A program made the translations under genes and the position numbers. DNA of 64,000 nucleotides from CAZOZZ01 sp965262425 (lineage in GTDB: Bacteria; Acidobacteriota; Terriglobia; 20CM-2-55-15). The notes beneath the pieces were generated by a model. It made no database searches. It saw only the letters and a program-made list of their open reading frames with translations, and was not told the origin of the DNA. Within the stretch, counting starts at the first letter, position 1. Every line of letters begins with the position of its first letter. The stretch lies in NCBI GenBank assembly GCA_965262425.1, contig OZ253536.1, forward strand, positions 1 through 64,000, in the 5' to 3' direction. Shown here piece after piece: positions 27,080 to 35,836 of the stretch.

Positions 27080-27522
27080 TGACGTCTACGTCTGGAGCAA
27101 ACCAAAGGTTGCAGAGTGAGTACAGGCTGAAACGGCGCGTCCAGTTTGCCGAGACCGACCTGGCCGGGTTCGTCCACTTCACCCGTTTCTTTCGTTACAT
27201 GGAAGAAGCCGAGCACGCCCTCTGGCGAGAAGCGGGCCTCAGTATCGTTCCGCCCAGGGCCGAAATCGGATTTCCGCGATTGGCGACATCATTCGAATAT
27301 TTTCACCCCTTGAAGTTCGAAGACGAGTTCGAGGTGTGCATTCGCATCGCGGAAATTACGGACAAGACGATGCGCTACGACTGTGTTTTGACGAAGGATG
27401 GGGAGAAAATCGCCGTCGGGAGTCTGAAAATGGCGTGCGTGAGAAAGGTAGCGGACGAGCCGATCCGGATGATTTCAATACCACTCGACATCCGAGACCG
27501 TTTCGAGGTTGCAAATGGTTAA
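27079..27522 (+). CDS. Acyl-CoA thioesterase, 4HBT hotdog fold
   Basis: A 147-residue single hotdog-domain protein. It starts with GTG 27079, whose first base is the last base of the radical SAM stop (TAGTG). The catalytic motif ETDLAGFVHFTRFFRYMEEAEHAL has the Asp of the 4-hydroxybenzoyl-CoA thioesterase family (usual form D-x-x-G-h-V-h). FEYFHPLKFEDEFEV is the following strand pair. These enzymes hydrolyse acyl-CoA or acyl carrier protein thioesters. Between a radical SAM enzyme and a halogenase-like flavoprotein, it may release or edit an acyl intermediate; that is inference. Confidence 0.88.
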   Translation: MTSTSGANQRLQSEYRLKRRVQFAETDLAGFVHFTRFFRYMEEAEHALWREAGLSIVPPRAEIGFPRLATSFEYFHPLKFEDEFEVCIRIAEITDKTMRYDCVLTKDGEKIAVGSLKMACVRKVADEPIRMISIPLDIRDRFEVANG

Positions 27523-28795
27523 GGCGGGGGGTGGGGATCGGCCGGAAGTCGTGGTAATCGGGGGTGGGCCTGCCGGATCCACCACGTCGACGCTGATTGC
27601 CCGGCAGGGACATCGGGTCGAGCTGTTCGAGCGCGAACGGTTTCCGCGTTTTCATATCGGCGAATCGCTGATTCCGGAAACCTACCCGGTTCTGGAGCGC
27701 CTGGGCATGCTTCCCAAGATGCGGCAGAGCGGTTTCGTAGAGAAGCACAGCGTACAGTTCTTCAACGCAAAAGGTAAGGGATCGAAGCCTTTCTACTTTG
27801 CCGACAACAAGCGGCATCCCAGCTCACAGACCTGGCAAGTGGTTCGAAGCGAGTTCGATCAGATGATGCTCGAGAACGCGCGGGAGCATGGTGTTGTCGC
27901 GCATGAGGGTGCGCGCGTGTTGGACGTCCTCTTTGAGGGAGATCGAGCCGTCGGAGTGCGGGTCAAGGCGGACGACGGAACGGTTCGCGACGTCCCGGCA
28001 AGCGTGGTTGTGGATGCGAGCGGTGAGAACGGCCTGTTGATGAAGCGTCTGGGGTTGCGTGTCTGGGATCCGATACTCAGCAAGGGAGCGATCTGGACCT
28101 ACTACGAAGGGGCCCATCGAGACGCCGGCCGGGACGAAGGCGCCACGCTCGTCCTTCAAACCGCGAACAGGAATGGATGGTTCTGGTACATCCCGCTCAA
28201 CGGAAACAAGGTCAGCGTCGGCGTCGTGGCCCCTTTTGACTACCTTTTCAACAAAGAGCGCGTCAGTCATGAGCAGACGTTTAACGAGGAACTGGATCTT
28301 TGTGAGCCTACCAAGGAGCGATTGGCGGTTGGCCATCGTACCACCGGGCACTACGCCACCCGAGACTTCTCCTACAGATCGAAACAGGTTGCCGGCGACG
28401 GTTGGGTGCTGGTCGGTGATGCGTTCGGATTTCTCGATCCGCTGTACTCCTCCGGCGTGTTACTGGCTTTAAAATCGGGTGAACTCGCTGCCGATGCGAT
28501 CGTGGAGGGCTTTGCCAATGGCGACACGACGGGCGCGCGTCTCGGGGCATGGGGCCCGGCTTTCAATAAAGGCGTCGATCGAATGCGCCGTCTGGTCTGC
28601 GAATACTATGACGGATTCAGCTTTGGGAACTTCGTCCGCAAATTTCCCGACATGCAAGGCGCCATCACGGACCTGTTGATCGGCGATCTCTTCAACGACG
28701 ACGTCGACCGGGTGTGGGAACCGATGGAGTCACTCTACGAAGAAGGAAAAACCCGGATTCCAGCGTGGGACGAAGGTCCGTCCAATGGGTTCTAG
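27515..28795 (+). CDS. FAD-dependent oxidoreductase, tryptophan-halogenase-like
   Basis: A 426-residue flavoprotein. ATG 27515 overlaps the thioesterase stop by eight bases. It has the N-terminal dinucleotide motif VVIGGGPAGSTT (residues 13-24), the FHIGESLIPETYP block typical of halogenase-like and geranylgeranyl-reductase-like proteins, and GWFWYIPL near 222, which fits the WxWxIP motif that flavin-dependent halogenases use to exclude monooxygenation. The second FAD motif VLVGDAFGFLDPLYSSGV is near 301. The catalytic lysine of tryptophan halogenases was not confidently located, so halogenation is not established; it could be a hydroxylase, dehydrogenase or reductase. It is third in an overlapping operon with a radical SAM protein and a thioesterase. 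Confidence 0.87.
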   Translation: MVKAGGGDRPEVVVIGGGPAGSTTSTLIARQGHRVELFERERFPRFHIGESLIPETYPVLERLGMLPKMRQSGFVEKHSVQFFNAKGKGSKPFYFADNKRHPSSQTWQVVRSEFDQMMLENAREHGVVAHEGARVLDVLFEGDRAVGVRVKADDGTVRDVPASVVVDASGENGLLMKRLGLRVWDPILSKGAIWTYYEGAHRDAGRDEGATLVLQTANRNGWFWYIPLNGNKVSVGVVAPFDYLFNKERVSHEQTFNEELDLCEPTKERLAVGHRTTGHYATRDFSYRSKQVAGDGWVLVGDAFGFLDPLYSSGVLLALKSGELAADAIVEGFANGDTTGARLGAWGPAFNKGVDRMRRLVCEYYDGFSFGNFVRKFPDMQGAITDLLIGDLFNDDVDRVWEPMESLYEEGKTRIPAWDEGPSNGF

Positions 28796-28806
28796 TGTCA
28801 AAGGAT

Positions 28807-28848
28807 CAACAGCCAACAGCCAAAAGCCAAAAGCTAATAGCCAATAGC
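28807..28848. repeat. Heptanucleotide tandem repeat, six units
   Basis: Six consecutive 7-base units read CAACAGC, CAACAGC, CAAAAGC, CAAAAGC, TAATAGC, CAATAGC. The tract lies between two convergent genes, just outside the stop of propeller gene 7 (28853). A shorter run of the same heptamer lies at 34311-34331, again just outside the stop of a propeller gene. Confidence 0.7.
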
Positions 28849-28852
28849 TAAT

Positions 28853-30097
28853 TCACCGAGCACGGATGTCGTAGCTGGTGAGTGTTCCCTGGTTGCGGAT
28901 GTACAACCGGCCGTCGCTGACAACGGGGTGCGCGTAGCTGGGCCATCCCTGGTCGTCGACCTTGAATCGGCCCTTTTCCCGGTAGGCGGCAGGGGTTGCT
29001 TCGGCTAACCCGACGACGTTTCGTTCACTGAAGATGTAGAGGTTGCCGTCGGCATAGGTGAGGGAGCCTTTCCCCACGCTGCGGTGTCGCCACATTAACT
29101 CGCCGGTTTCGAAATCCAGACACGTCAGGATCGAGTTGTGGAAACCATAAAGGTAACCGTCCACGACGATGACACCGCCATGGTGATTGGCCATCTGCCT
29201 GGTGAAATAGACTTCCTCGGCCTGGACTTCCCCACCGCTTGCGGACAGAGCGAGGAGGCCGCCTCCCGTACCATATCCGGAAGTGTAAAAGACTTTGTTG
29301 TCGTGGAAGACCGGGGTCGTGATGTTCGCGGTCCTGTTGGCCGCGCGCCGGTAGCTCCACATCAGCTTGCCGTCGGAAGCGCGGATGCCGACTCCGGCCG
29401 CCGAAGTGAGGGTTGCCAGAATTCGGACACCTTCGATGTCGGTGGCAACCACGGAGGCGTAGCCGGCCGTGTCGCTCAGATCGGAGCTTTTCCAGATCGT
29501 CTCCCCGGACATCTTGTCGAGCGCGACGACACCGGCCCCTCGCCCTCCCGGTGTCACGATCACCTTGTCGCCATCGACCAGTGGTGATTCGCTGATCATC
29601 CACGAAATGTTCCTGCCGCTGAAGTCACTGAGGATGTTGCGCTGCCAGATAATCGAACCGTCCCCGGTCGCCAGGCAGGCCAGGTCGCCGTTTTCGGTCA
29701 GGACGTAGAGCCGATCGCTGTCGACGGTCGGTGTCCCACGTGGTCCATGTCCCTCTCCGTTCCTACCGGTCCGCCCCAGCGCCCGTGACCACACGAGCCT
29801 GCCATTCGAGCGATCCAGGCTGGCGACGGCGCTCTGCCGTCCCACGACCATCTGGGCGTAGATGCGGTCCCCCTGTATCGCGACAGAACCGTAACCGGCC
29901 CCGAGATTTGTAATCGACCACTCACGAGGAGGGCCGGATCCGGGCCACTGCCCGAGAAGCCCGGTCTCGCCCGACAGCCCGTTCCGGTCGGGTCCGCGCC
30001 ATTGTGGCCAGTCATCTCCCAGGGCCCGAGGGGAACCCGGAAACGCGAGGGCGCCAACTACGAATGTTAGTAGCAGTACGGAACGGTAACTCATCAT
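28853..30097 (-). CDS. Secreted PQQ-like beta-propeller protein 7
   Basis: A 414-residue secreted protein. ATG 30097 is chosen because TGGAG lies upstream at a workable distance and the product then begins MMSYRSVLLLTFVVGALAF, a signal peptide; a longer in-frame start at 30157 overlaps the upstream gene and adds no hydrophobic sequence. The mature start is DDWPQWRGPDRNG. Blades include NGRLVWSRALG, DGSIIWQRN, SGETIWKSSD, DGKLMWSYRR and TGELMWRHRS, ending GTLTSYDIRAR. It is the last gene of a minus-strand run that starts at 34225. A tandem heptamer tract follows the stop. Function unknown. Confidence 0.88.
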   Translation of the reverse strand: MMSYRSVLLLTFVVGALAFPGSPRALGDDWPQWRGPDRNGLSGETGLLGQWPGSGPPREWSITNLGAGYGSVAIQGDRIYAQMVVGRQSAVASLDRSNGRLVWSRALGRTGRNGEGHGPRGTPTVDSDRLYVLTENGDLACLATGDGSIIWQRNILSDFSGRNISWMISESPLVDGDKVIVTPGGRGAGVVALDKMSGETIWKSSDLSDTAGYASVVATDIEGVRILATLTSAAGVGIRASDGKLMWSYRRAANRTANITTPVFHDNKVFYTSGYGTGGGLLALSASGGEVQAEEVYFTRQMANHHGGVIVVDGYLYGFHNSILTCLDFETGELMWRHRSVGKGSLTYADGNLYIFSERNVVGLAEATPAAYREKGRFKVDDQGWPSYAHPVVSDGRLYIRNQGTLTSYDIRAR

Positions 30098-30122
30098 CGC
30101 GATGCTCCAGAGAACGAGGATG

Positions 30123-30650
30123 TCATGCGGTCTGCCTGCTGACGAGCAGAGCCGCAAACCCGGGTAGATACGCTATTGTCCAGCCCGCAAAGTGGATCAG
30201 GTAATCCCAACCCTGCGGGTTGAAGGGAAACCATATGCCGGATATCAAATAGAAGGCCAACCCGGAGGTTGCGGCCGCCACAGCGCCTCGCGCCAGGGCA
30301 ACGCGGATTTCGGGTGGCCGATGTCGGAGAAATTCGTTCAGTATGCCCAGCGCCACCCATACACCAATCCAAACGGCGAACATGACCGAGTACCCCGCCA
30401 CGGGTGCGAGCAAGTAAAAGCTGCCCGCGGCCAGCGCTCCGATCAATGCTCCCGCCCCCGTACCGACTCCTGGCCGGTTCGAGAGGGCGCCCAGGTACAG
30501 GCCGATCGAGAGAAACAGGAGTGTGCCGTGAGCGAGCCCGTAGAGCGGCAGGTGTTCGGGGATCCAGGTTGCCCAAATGAAGTCTTCCAACGTGCTGACG
30601 GCGGCAATGGCCGAAGCGCCGCCTATCGCTTGCTGAACGCCGGAAGTCAT
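30123..30650 (-). CDS. Hypothetical integral membrane protein
   Basis: A 175-residue protein with about five hydrophobic helices, for example TLLFLSIGLYLGAL, GALIGALAAGSFYLLAPVAG, YSVMFAVWIGVWVALGIL, GAVAAATSGLAFYLISGIW and FAGWTIAYLPGFAALLV. I do not recognise the family. Its ATG overlaps the stop of propeller gene 8 by four bases (ATGA), and propeller gene 7 follows 26 bases after its stop, so all three are probably one transcript. The pairing of a propeller gene with a small membrane protein also occurs at 9022-10756, although the two membrane proteins are not obviously related. Confidence 0.72.
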   Translation of the reverse strand: MTSGVQQAIGGASAIAAVSTLEDFIWATWIPEHLPLYGLAHGTLLFLSIGLYLGALSNRPGVGTGAGALIGALAAGSFYLLAPVAGYSVMFAVWIGVWVALGILNEFLRHRPPEIRVALARGAVAAATSGLAFYLISGIWFPFNPQGWDYLIHFAGWTIAYLPGFAALLVSRQTA

Positions 30651-32035
30651 TCCTCGACGATGCTGTACAGAAAATGATATCCCCGAAGGATGATTTCGTT
30701 GTCGACCAGCGCCGGCGACGCGTCGAAGCCGTCGTCCAGGGTGTTGGACGCCAGGATTTCATATTCGGCACCATGACGGATCACAAGAGTGGTGCCGTCG
30801 CGTCCAGGAAGGTACACCCGTCCCTGGGCTCCGACCGGGGAGGCAAAAACGTTCGGAACCCCTTCGAGTCGCTGAAGCTTGTAATGGGGCTCGCCTGTTT
30901 TGGAATCCAAAGCGGACAGAATCCCCGAGTTGGTCTTGAGAAAGTACAGGATGCCGTCGTAGAGGAGTGGCGATGGCACGTACGGCGTATCGCGCGTCAA
31001 CTCCCAGGCAATCGCATCCGTGTCGGTAATGTCTCCACTCGCGCCCGCCAGGCGGATCGCCTTGAGATTGTTGCCCCGAAACCCGCTCATCGCGAAGACC
31101 ATACCGTCCTCCGACACCGGTGAAGGGATCGGGTTCATCGTCAGGCCTTCGCTCTCCCACACGATTTCTCCGTTCTCGAGGTCGTAACTCCGCAGGCGGT
31201 TCATGCCAGGCACGATGACCTGATTCCGGCCCTCGTGTTCGATGACCAGCGGCGTGGCCCAGGTATCGATTTCATCGCGCTCGACACGCCAGATCTCCTC
31301 GCCGGTTCGTTTGTCGAGGACGACGACAAAAGACTGGCCGCCCAGATGGTCCCACACGACGACGATCCGGTCCTCATACACCGCCGGCGTACTTCCCTCG
31401 CCGAATTGGTTTCGCATCGCCTTGTCGCCCAGGTCGTTTTCCCATAGCAGGTTGCCGTCCATGTCATAGACGTGAAGCCCGCGGGATTCGAAATACGCAT
31501 AGACGCGTTCGCCGTCCGTCGACGCCGACCCGGACGCCCATGTCCCGTTGTCCTGATGGGTGGGTTCGTGAGGTGCCTCTTCCCGCGCCGTGCGTTCCCA
31601 GATGATGCTCCCGTCGTTCCTGTCGATCGCGTACACGACGAACCGATGCGGGGCACGCTGCCTGAATCCACCTCGTGGCTGGTGGGATTCCTCGAGCGTT
31701 ACGTCAACCGGTACCGCTGAAAGCAAAAAAATCCGATCGCCCCAGACAACAGGCGACGACGACCCCCTTCCGGGTATCTCCACTTTCCAGCGAACGTTCT
31801 TCGTCTCACTCCAATCGAGCGGCGGATTTGCGGTGTTCGAGACACCCGTGGCATACGGTCCCCTCCATTGAGCCCAGTACTTCTCTGCCACCGGGTCCGT
31901 CTCGGCCGTTACCGACGCGGCCAGGACAAGTCCGAGGCCCAGAGTCAGACATACAGCGACCGCGACTTTTGCTTCTTTCAAGGAGTCTCTCCCTATCGTT
32001 CTGGCAATGCCAATCATGATACGACTTATTATCAC
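30647..32035 (-). CDS. Secreted PQQ-like beta-propeller protein 8
   Basis: A 462-residue secreted protein. GTG 32035 overlaps the stop of the upstream gene (GTGA). ATG 32017, or a TTG near 31983 that has GGGAGAGA just upstream and begins KEAKVAVAVCLTLGLGLVLA, are also possible, so the start is uncertain within about 50 bases. The mature start is WAQWRGPYATGV. Blades include DGSIIWERTA, DGNLLWENDL, TGEEIWRVER, NGEIVWESEG and TGEPHYKLQR, with a final HFLYSIVEE. It is close in sequence and blade order to propeller parts 9 and 10, as if the three arose by local duplication. Confidence 0.87.
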   Translation of the reverse strand: MIISRIMIGIARTIGRDSLKEAKVAVAVCLTLGLGLVLAASVTAETDPVAEKYWAQWRGPYATGVSNTANPPLDWSETKNVRWKVEIPGRGSSSPVVWGDRIFLLSAVPVDVTLEESHQPRGGFRQRAPHRFVVYAIDRNDGSIIWERTAREEAPHEPTHQDNGTWASGSASTDGERVYAYFESRGLHVYDMDGNLLWENDLGDKAMRNQFGEGSTPAVYEDRIVVVWDHLGGQSFVVVLDKRTGEEIWRVERDEIDTWATPLVIEHEGRNQVIVPGMNRLRSYDLENGEIVWESEGLTMNPIPSPVSEDGMVFAMSGFRGNNLKAIRLAGASGDITDTDAIAWELTRDTPYVPSPLLYDGILYFLKTNSGILSALDSKTGEPHYKLQRLEGVPNVFASPVGAQGRVYLPGRDGTTLVIRHGAEYEILASNTLDDGFDASPALVDNEIILRGYHFLYSIVEE

Positions 32036-32900
32036 TTTTCCTCGCCAATTCCGTACAAGTGACCCAGTGCCCGGATGATAACCAGACCGTCGGAAATCGC
32101 GGGCGTTGCCAGAATCACTTCGTTCGTTTCATTACGCGCGATTTCGACGTACTCCCGGCCCGCTCTCACGACATAGACGTCGCCGTCTTCACTGGTGAAA
32201 TACAAACGGCCGTCGGCCGCTACCGGTGACGCGCTGAATGCACCGCCCATACCGACCCGCGTGCGGTAGACGCTCGAGCCCGTCCGGGCATCGTAGGCAC
32301 TGAGGACGCCATTGGTGTTCAGAGTATAGAGCAGACCACGGTAGAGGATCGGTGTGGGAATGTAGGTGCCATATCGATTGTAGCTCCAGGCGATGGCGTC
32401 GTTCGAATCGGTGCCCTTTTCCAGTGAGATGTCGCCGGATCCGCCCGGGCGAATCGCGTAGACAGGACGTATGGGCGAGTACCCGCCGGTCACATACACC
32501 AGGTCGGGACCGGCCACCGGAGTTCCGATGGTTATCTCGGAGTTCGGTCCCAGAGTCCAGCGCAGCTCGCCGGTGGCCGGGTCGTACCCGCGGACCTTCG
32601 TGCCGTTCGTGATGAGTTCGTCCCCCAGACTGCCCCTGGCGATGGTCGGCGTGCTCCATGTCGGTATCTCATCCTCCCGACTCGTCTCCCAGAGTTTGGT
32701 TCCGTCATCCAGATCGTATGCCGCCACGAACGAATCCTTCTGTCGATCGACCTGAAGGATCACCGAACTCTCATAGATGATGAGCGAACTACTGTGGCCC
32801 CACTGGACCGTGGAATCGAAGAACCATCCGCTGTCGAGGAGTCCCAGGTCTTTCTTCCATAGCAGCCCACCGTCCATGTCGTAGGCGGCAAGCACGGCCG
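32032..32900 (-). pseudogene. Ankyrin/PQQ-like propeller protein 9, C-terminal part (out of frame)
   Basis: This is the second half of the gene that starts at 34225. It is open from about 33012, but its sensible sequence starts at LAAYDMDGGLLWKKDLG near 32893. Blades include GTKLWETSRED, TGELRWTLGPN and TGSSVYRTRVG, and it closes with ALGHLYGIGEEK. The shift is one extra base in GGCC at about 32896-32900; dropping one C joins VVVLFG to VLAAYDMDG smoothly. Without that join the upstream protein would end in unrelated residues near 32789. The stop overlaps propeller gene 8. Confidence 0.75.
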
Positions 32901-34225
32901 AAAAGGACAACCACACGTCGTCCGTCCGTGACCGGTGTCGAACTGGCCTGGCTGCCTTTGGTGTGACGTTTCGTGCGTGGAATGTCCTTGTGGACTTCCC
33001 GTTCCCAGACAATTCGACCGCTTTCGGAATCGAGGGAATACAACTTCCACGTGTGCTCGGAGAGATCGTCTACCGAGGCAACCGAGCCATAGTCCCCGGT
33101 CCGAAAGGTCGTGTTGCCCGCTCCGCTGATTGCGGTCGAGACGAACACGCGGTCGCCCCAGACAACCGGGCTCGAATTGGCGATGCCCGGGATGGGAGTT
33201 TTCCAGCGAACGTTTCGACCCGTCTCCATGTTCCATTCGACAGCGGCGCCCTGGCCGTCGCCGATACCCGAGGCTCCGGCCCCGCGAAATGACGGCCATG
33301 GTTGGGGGGTGCCCCGGGGCGCGACGGCGCGATCGGCCGGGTCAAACTCCTCGGACGCGGACCCGGTCGCTTCGCCGGCGATCCGGATGAATTCGAGCGT
33401 CGCTGCTGCGTCCTTCCCGCCGGGGCGTGTCAGCAGTAGACGTTCGACGACGTTGTCCCGCCTCTCGAACCTGAAATCGGTCCCTGTCATTTGGGGGGCG
33501 ATGAAGCTCAATTCGGAGGTTGCGAACAACAGGTTCCGGCGGGAGCCGAACCTCGCGGTCAGAGAGCCATCAGTCAGATCGACTACGATGGTTTGGGACT
33601 GACCCGTGCTTTCGTGTCGATAGGAGCCCGGGAACTCTCCAAGCACGGAAACAGGAAGGCTTACGATAAAGTCCCGAGCGCCCGGACGTGCCTCGATCGC
33701 TTTGCTCAGAATATCCGCGGCCTCATCCTTGCCGGTCTTCACTGCGAGCGCGTGAGCGCCCACGATCACGTCATCAGAAATGTCGGTGCGGAGGAGAGCC
33801 GCATCGAGCAACGGAAAATCATCGTTTCCGATCGCGACCGGGAGAACTGCGTCGGCGCCCGGCGATCCCCGATCGAGCAGGTACCGGACCAGTTCCATGT
33901 GCCGCCCCCCGAGCGCTGAGCCCAGAGCGGTATTGCGATAAAACGTGTCTTGAACGTCGAGATCGGCGCCGCGGTCCACCAGCAGCTTCACCATCTCGAA
34001 ATTGACGTGCCTGGCCGCAAGCAGCAGGGCCGTGGATTCGTAGCGTGTCGTGGCGTTGACATCGGCTCCCGCATCGAGAGCCCTCAAGACGCCGGGTAAG
34101 TCGTTCCGCTGCGCGGCATCGAGGAGGGCAGCGCCGGTCGCATCGGAGGAAGGCCCCTGCCCACCGGCCGGTCCGACCAAAAGAAAGAGCAAAACCACCC
34201 CTCGAAGACTGGACTGGACATTCAT
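32789..34225 (-). CDS. Ankyrin-repeat/PQQ-like propeller fusion protein 9, N-terminal part (frameshifted)
   Basis: A secreted fusion unlike its paralogs. After a signal peptide (GVVLLFLLVGPAGG) come three or four ankyrin repeats (about residues 30-150): ALLDAAQRNDLPGVLRALDA, LLLAARHVNFEMVKLLVDRG and ALGGRHMELVRYLLDRG. A domain I do not recognise follows (about 190-300; TIVVDLTDGSLTARFG). Then the propeller start PWPSFRGAGASG leads into the first blades (SGRIVWEREV). The reading frame fails at about 32898; residues after VVVLFG belong to the wrong frame, and the true continuation is the preceding entry. The full protein would be about 730 residues. Ankyrin repeats suggest protein-protein binding in the periplasm; that is inference. 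Confidence 0.8.
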   Translation of the reverse strand: MNVQSSLRGVVLLFLLVGPAGGQGPSSDATGAALLDAAQRNDLPGVLRALDAGADVNATTRYESTALLLAARHVNFEMVKLLVDRGADLDVQDTFYRNTALGSALGGRHMELVRYLLDRGSPGADAVLPVAIGNDDFPLLDAALLRTDISDDVIVGAHALAVKTGKDEAADILSKAIEARPGARDFIVSLPVSVLGEFPGSYRHESTGQSQTIVVDLTDGSLTARFGSRRNLLFATSELSFIAPQMTGTDFRFERRDNVVERLLLTRPGGKDAAATLEFIRIAGEATGSASEEFDPADRAVAPRGTPQPWPSFRGAGASGIGDGQGAAVEWNMETGRNVRWKTPIPGIANSSPVVWGDRVFVSTAISGAGNTTFRTGDYGSVASVDDLSEHTWKLYSLDSESGRIVWEREVHKDIPRTKRHTKGSQASSTPVTDGRRVVVLFGRACRLRHGRWAAMEERPGTPRQRMVLRFHGPVGPQ

Positions 34226-34255
34226 AGCGGACTCCGTAGCGAAGATCGACGAATA

Positions 34256-34306
34256 CTTAGGGCCCGCTCCTGGTTAGCGGTTAGTTATTCAGGAGCGGAC
34301 CCTTAG
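34256..34306. terminator. 17-bp stem hairpin between propeller genes 10 and 9
   Basis: CTTAGGGCCCGCTCCTG (34256-34272) pairs with CAGGAGCGGACCCTTAG (34290-34306) at 15 of 17 positions, leaving a 17-base loop. It lies downstream of propeller gene 10 and upstream of the ankyrin/propeller gene, both minus-strand, where a terminator or attenuator is expected. No clear U-tract. A short heptamer run (CAACGGC, CAAAAGC, CAGAAGC; 34311-34331) sits between the hairpin and the stop of gene 10. Confidence 0.55.
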
Positions 34307-34344
34307 AAGACAACGGCCAAAAGCCAGAAGCTGACACTTCGATC

Positions 34345-35787
34345 TCACCGCCCGATCGCATACAACGTGTTGTCGGATCGGATGAACAACCGACCTCCTG
34401 AAATCGCCGGTGACGCCACCTGACGTGCATCGAGCGTGTTGCGGGCGATCACCCGGGGCGTCGGGCCCGCGGCGAGGACGACGGTTTCGCCGCCTTCGGC
34501 CACCAGGTAGATCTTGCCATCGGCCGCTACTGGAGAGGCGCTGAAAACGCCGCCGATCCGCTCCTGCCACACTCGTTCCCCGGTTTCCGCATTCGTCACC
34601 GTCACGATTCCGACGTCGCCAACCATGTAGACCAGGCCGTCGTAGTAGACGAGCGAAGAGACATAGGGTGCGCCTGCCCCCACCCTCCAGACAACGTGAC
34701 TGTCATCGACGTTCCCTCGCCCTCCGGGCCGGATCGCCATGAACGGGCCGCTGCGATATCCACGGCTTGCGTAAATCACGCCGTCGTTTTCGACGGGCAT
34801 CGGGATCGGAAAACGGTTGGATCCCCGGACCTGCCAGAGTTGTCGTCCGGTCGAAATGTCGTGACCGGCCATGCCCGAACTCGAATTCACCACGATTTCC
34901 GCCGAGTCCGGGCCCTCGACAACCAGCGGCGTGCTGTAGGAGAGCACCCCTCTCGGGCTATCGACCTTCCAGCGATTCTCTCCAGTAGCCGAGTCCAGAC
35001 CGAGCAGGTAGGAGGAGGTCTGGTGGTAACAGATGAGGATGACGGTGCCGTTGTAGACAGTCGGCGAACTCCCGTGTCCCCAATTGATATTGAACTGTCC
35101 GTACTCGGTTCCCAGATTTCGTTCCCAGACCAGCTCGCCACTCATGTCCAGTGCGACGATCTGGCCGTTTCCGAACCATGCATACACCCGCTCGCCGTCG
35201 GTGACCGGGCTCGACGACGCCAGGTTGTGTTTCTCGTGAACCGCGGTCAACCTTCCTTCGGCCTCGAGCTCGTATTCCCACAGCTGCCGACCGCTGGCAC
35301 GATCGAGTGCCATGACTAGAAAAATAACGGCTCCGCCCGAGCTTCTGTCTGCCGCCCCACCGCTTCCGAGGGCCCGCTCGCCTGCCGCGGCGGCATCCCC
35401 GCTCTGATACAGTCGCGGCCCCCGATTGGACCTGCCACTGCCGACCTGAGACGTGACGAAGACTCGATCGCCCGAGACGATCGGAGACGAAATGCCAAGT
35501 CCGCGGATCGAGGCTTTCCATGCCACGTTGTCCGATTCACTCCACTCGGTCGGTAGCCCGGTTTCCGAAGAGACCCCGGTCGCAAGGGGACCTCGCCAGT
35601 GGGGCCAGTCCTCGGCATGGATCGCCGGGGTGACTCCAATCAGAAGGATAACGACGATCGATCTGTAGATTCCGTACCTAAAGTCTCCGTCATCGCCCGT
35701 TTCAGGGCGACGTAAAAAGCGTCTATCATCTGAAACTAATGAGTACCGTATCAAGGTCTCCCAGACAAGTCCAAGTACAATACCCAT
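34345..35787 (-). CDS. Secreted PQQ-like beta-propeller protein 10
   Basis: A propeller protein of about 480 residues if started at ATG 35787. The clear signal-like stretch YGIYRSIVVILLIGVTPAIHA is followed by EDWPHWRGPLATGV. The true start is uncertain: the open frame runs to 35853, overlapping the divergent nuclease gene, and no ATG lies close to the signal peptide, so an unusual start codon nearer 35690 is possible. A low-complexity insert (SGDAAAAGERALGSGGAADRSSGG) sits in the second blade. Other blades: SGRQLWEYELE, SGELVWERNLG, TGRQLWQVRG, TGERVWQERIG. It closes with SDNTLYAIGR. First gene of the minus-strand propeller run. Confidence 0.85.
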   Translation of the reverse strand: MGIVLGLVWETLIRYSLVSDDRRFLRRPETGDDGDFRYGIYRSIVVILLIGVTPAIHAEDWPHWRGPLATGVSSETGLPTEWSESDNVAWKASIRGLGISSPIVSGDRVFVTSQVGSGRSNRGPRLYQSGDAAAAGERALGSGGAADRSSGGAVIFLVMALDRASGRQLWEYELEAEGRLTAVHEKHNLASSSPVTDGERVYAWFGNGQIVALDMSGELVWERNLGTEYGQFNINWGHGSSPTVYNGTVILICYHQTSSYLLGLDSATGENRWKVDSPRGVLSYSTPLVVEGPDSAEIVVNSSSGMAGHDISTGRQLWQVRGSNRFPIPMPVENDGVIYASRGYRSGPFMAIRPGGRGNVDDSHVVWRVGAGAPYVSSLVYYDGLVYMVGDVGIVTVTNAETGERVWQERIGGVFSASPVAADGKIYLVAEGGETVVLAAGPTPRVIARNTLDARQVASPAISGGRLFIRSDNTLYAIGR

Positions 35788-35836
35788 CGTTTGAATATGA
35801 TTGATATGATTCAACCCGACCAACCAGGGAGTGCGA

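Noticed and set aside
28807..28848. Possible CRISPR array
   Set aside because: Units are 7 bases with no spacers; it is a tandem heptamer. No cas gene or array with 25-40 base repeats was seen anywhere in the window.
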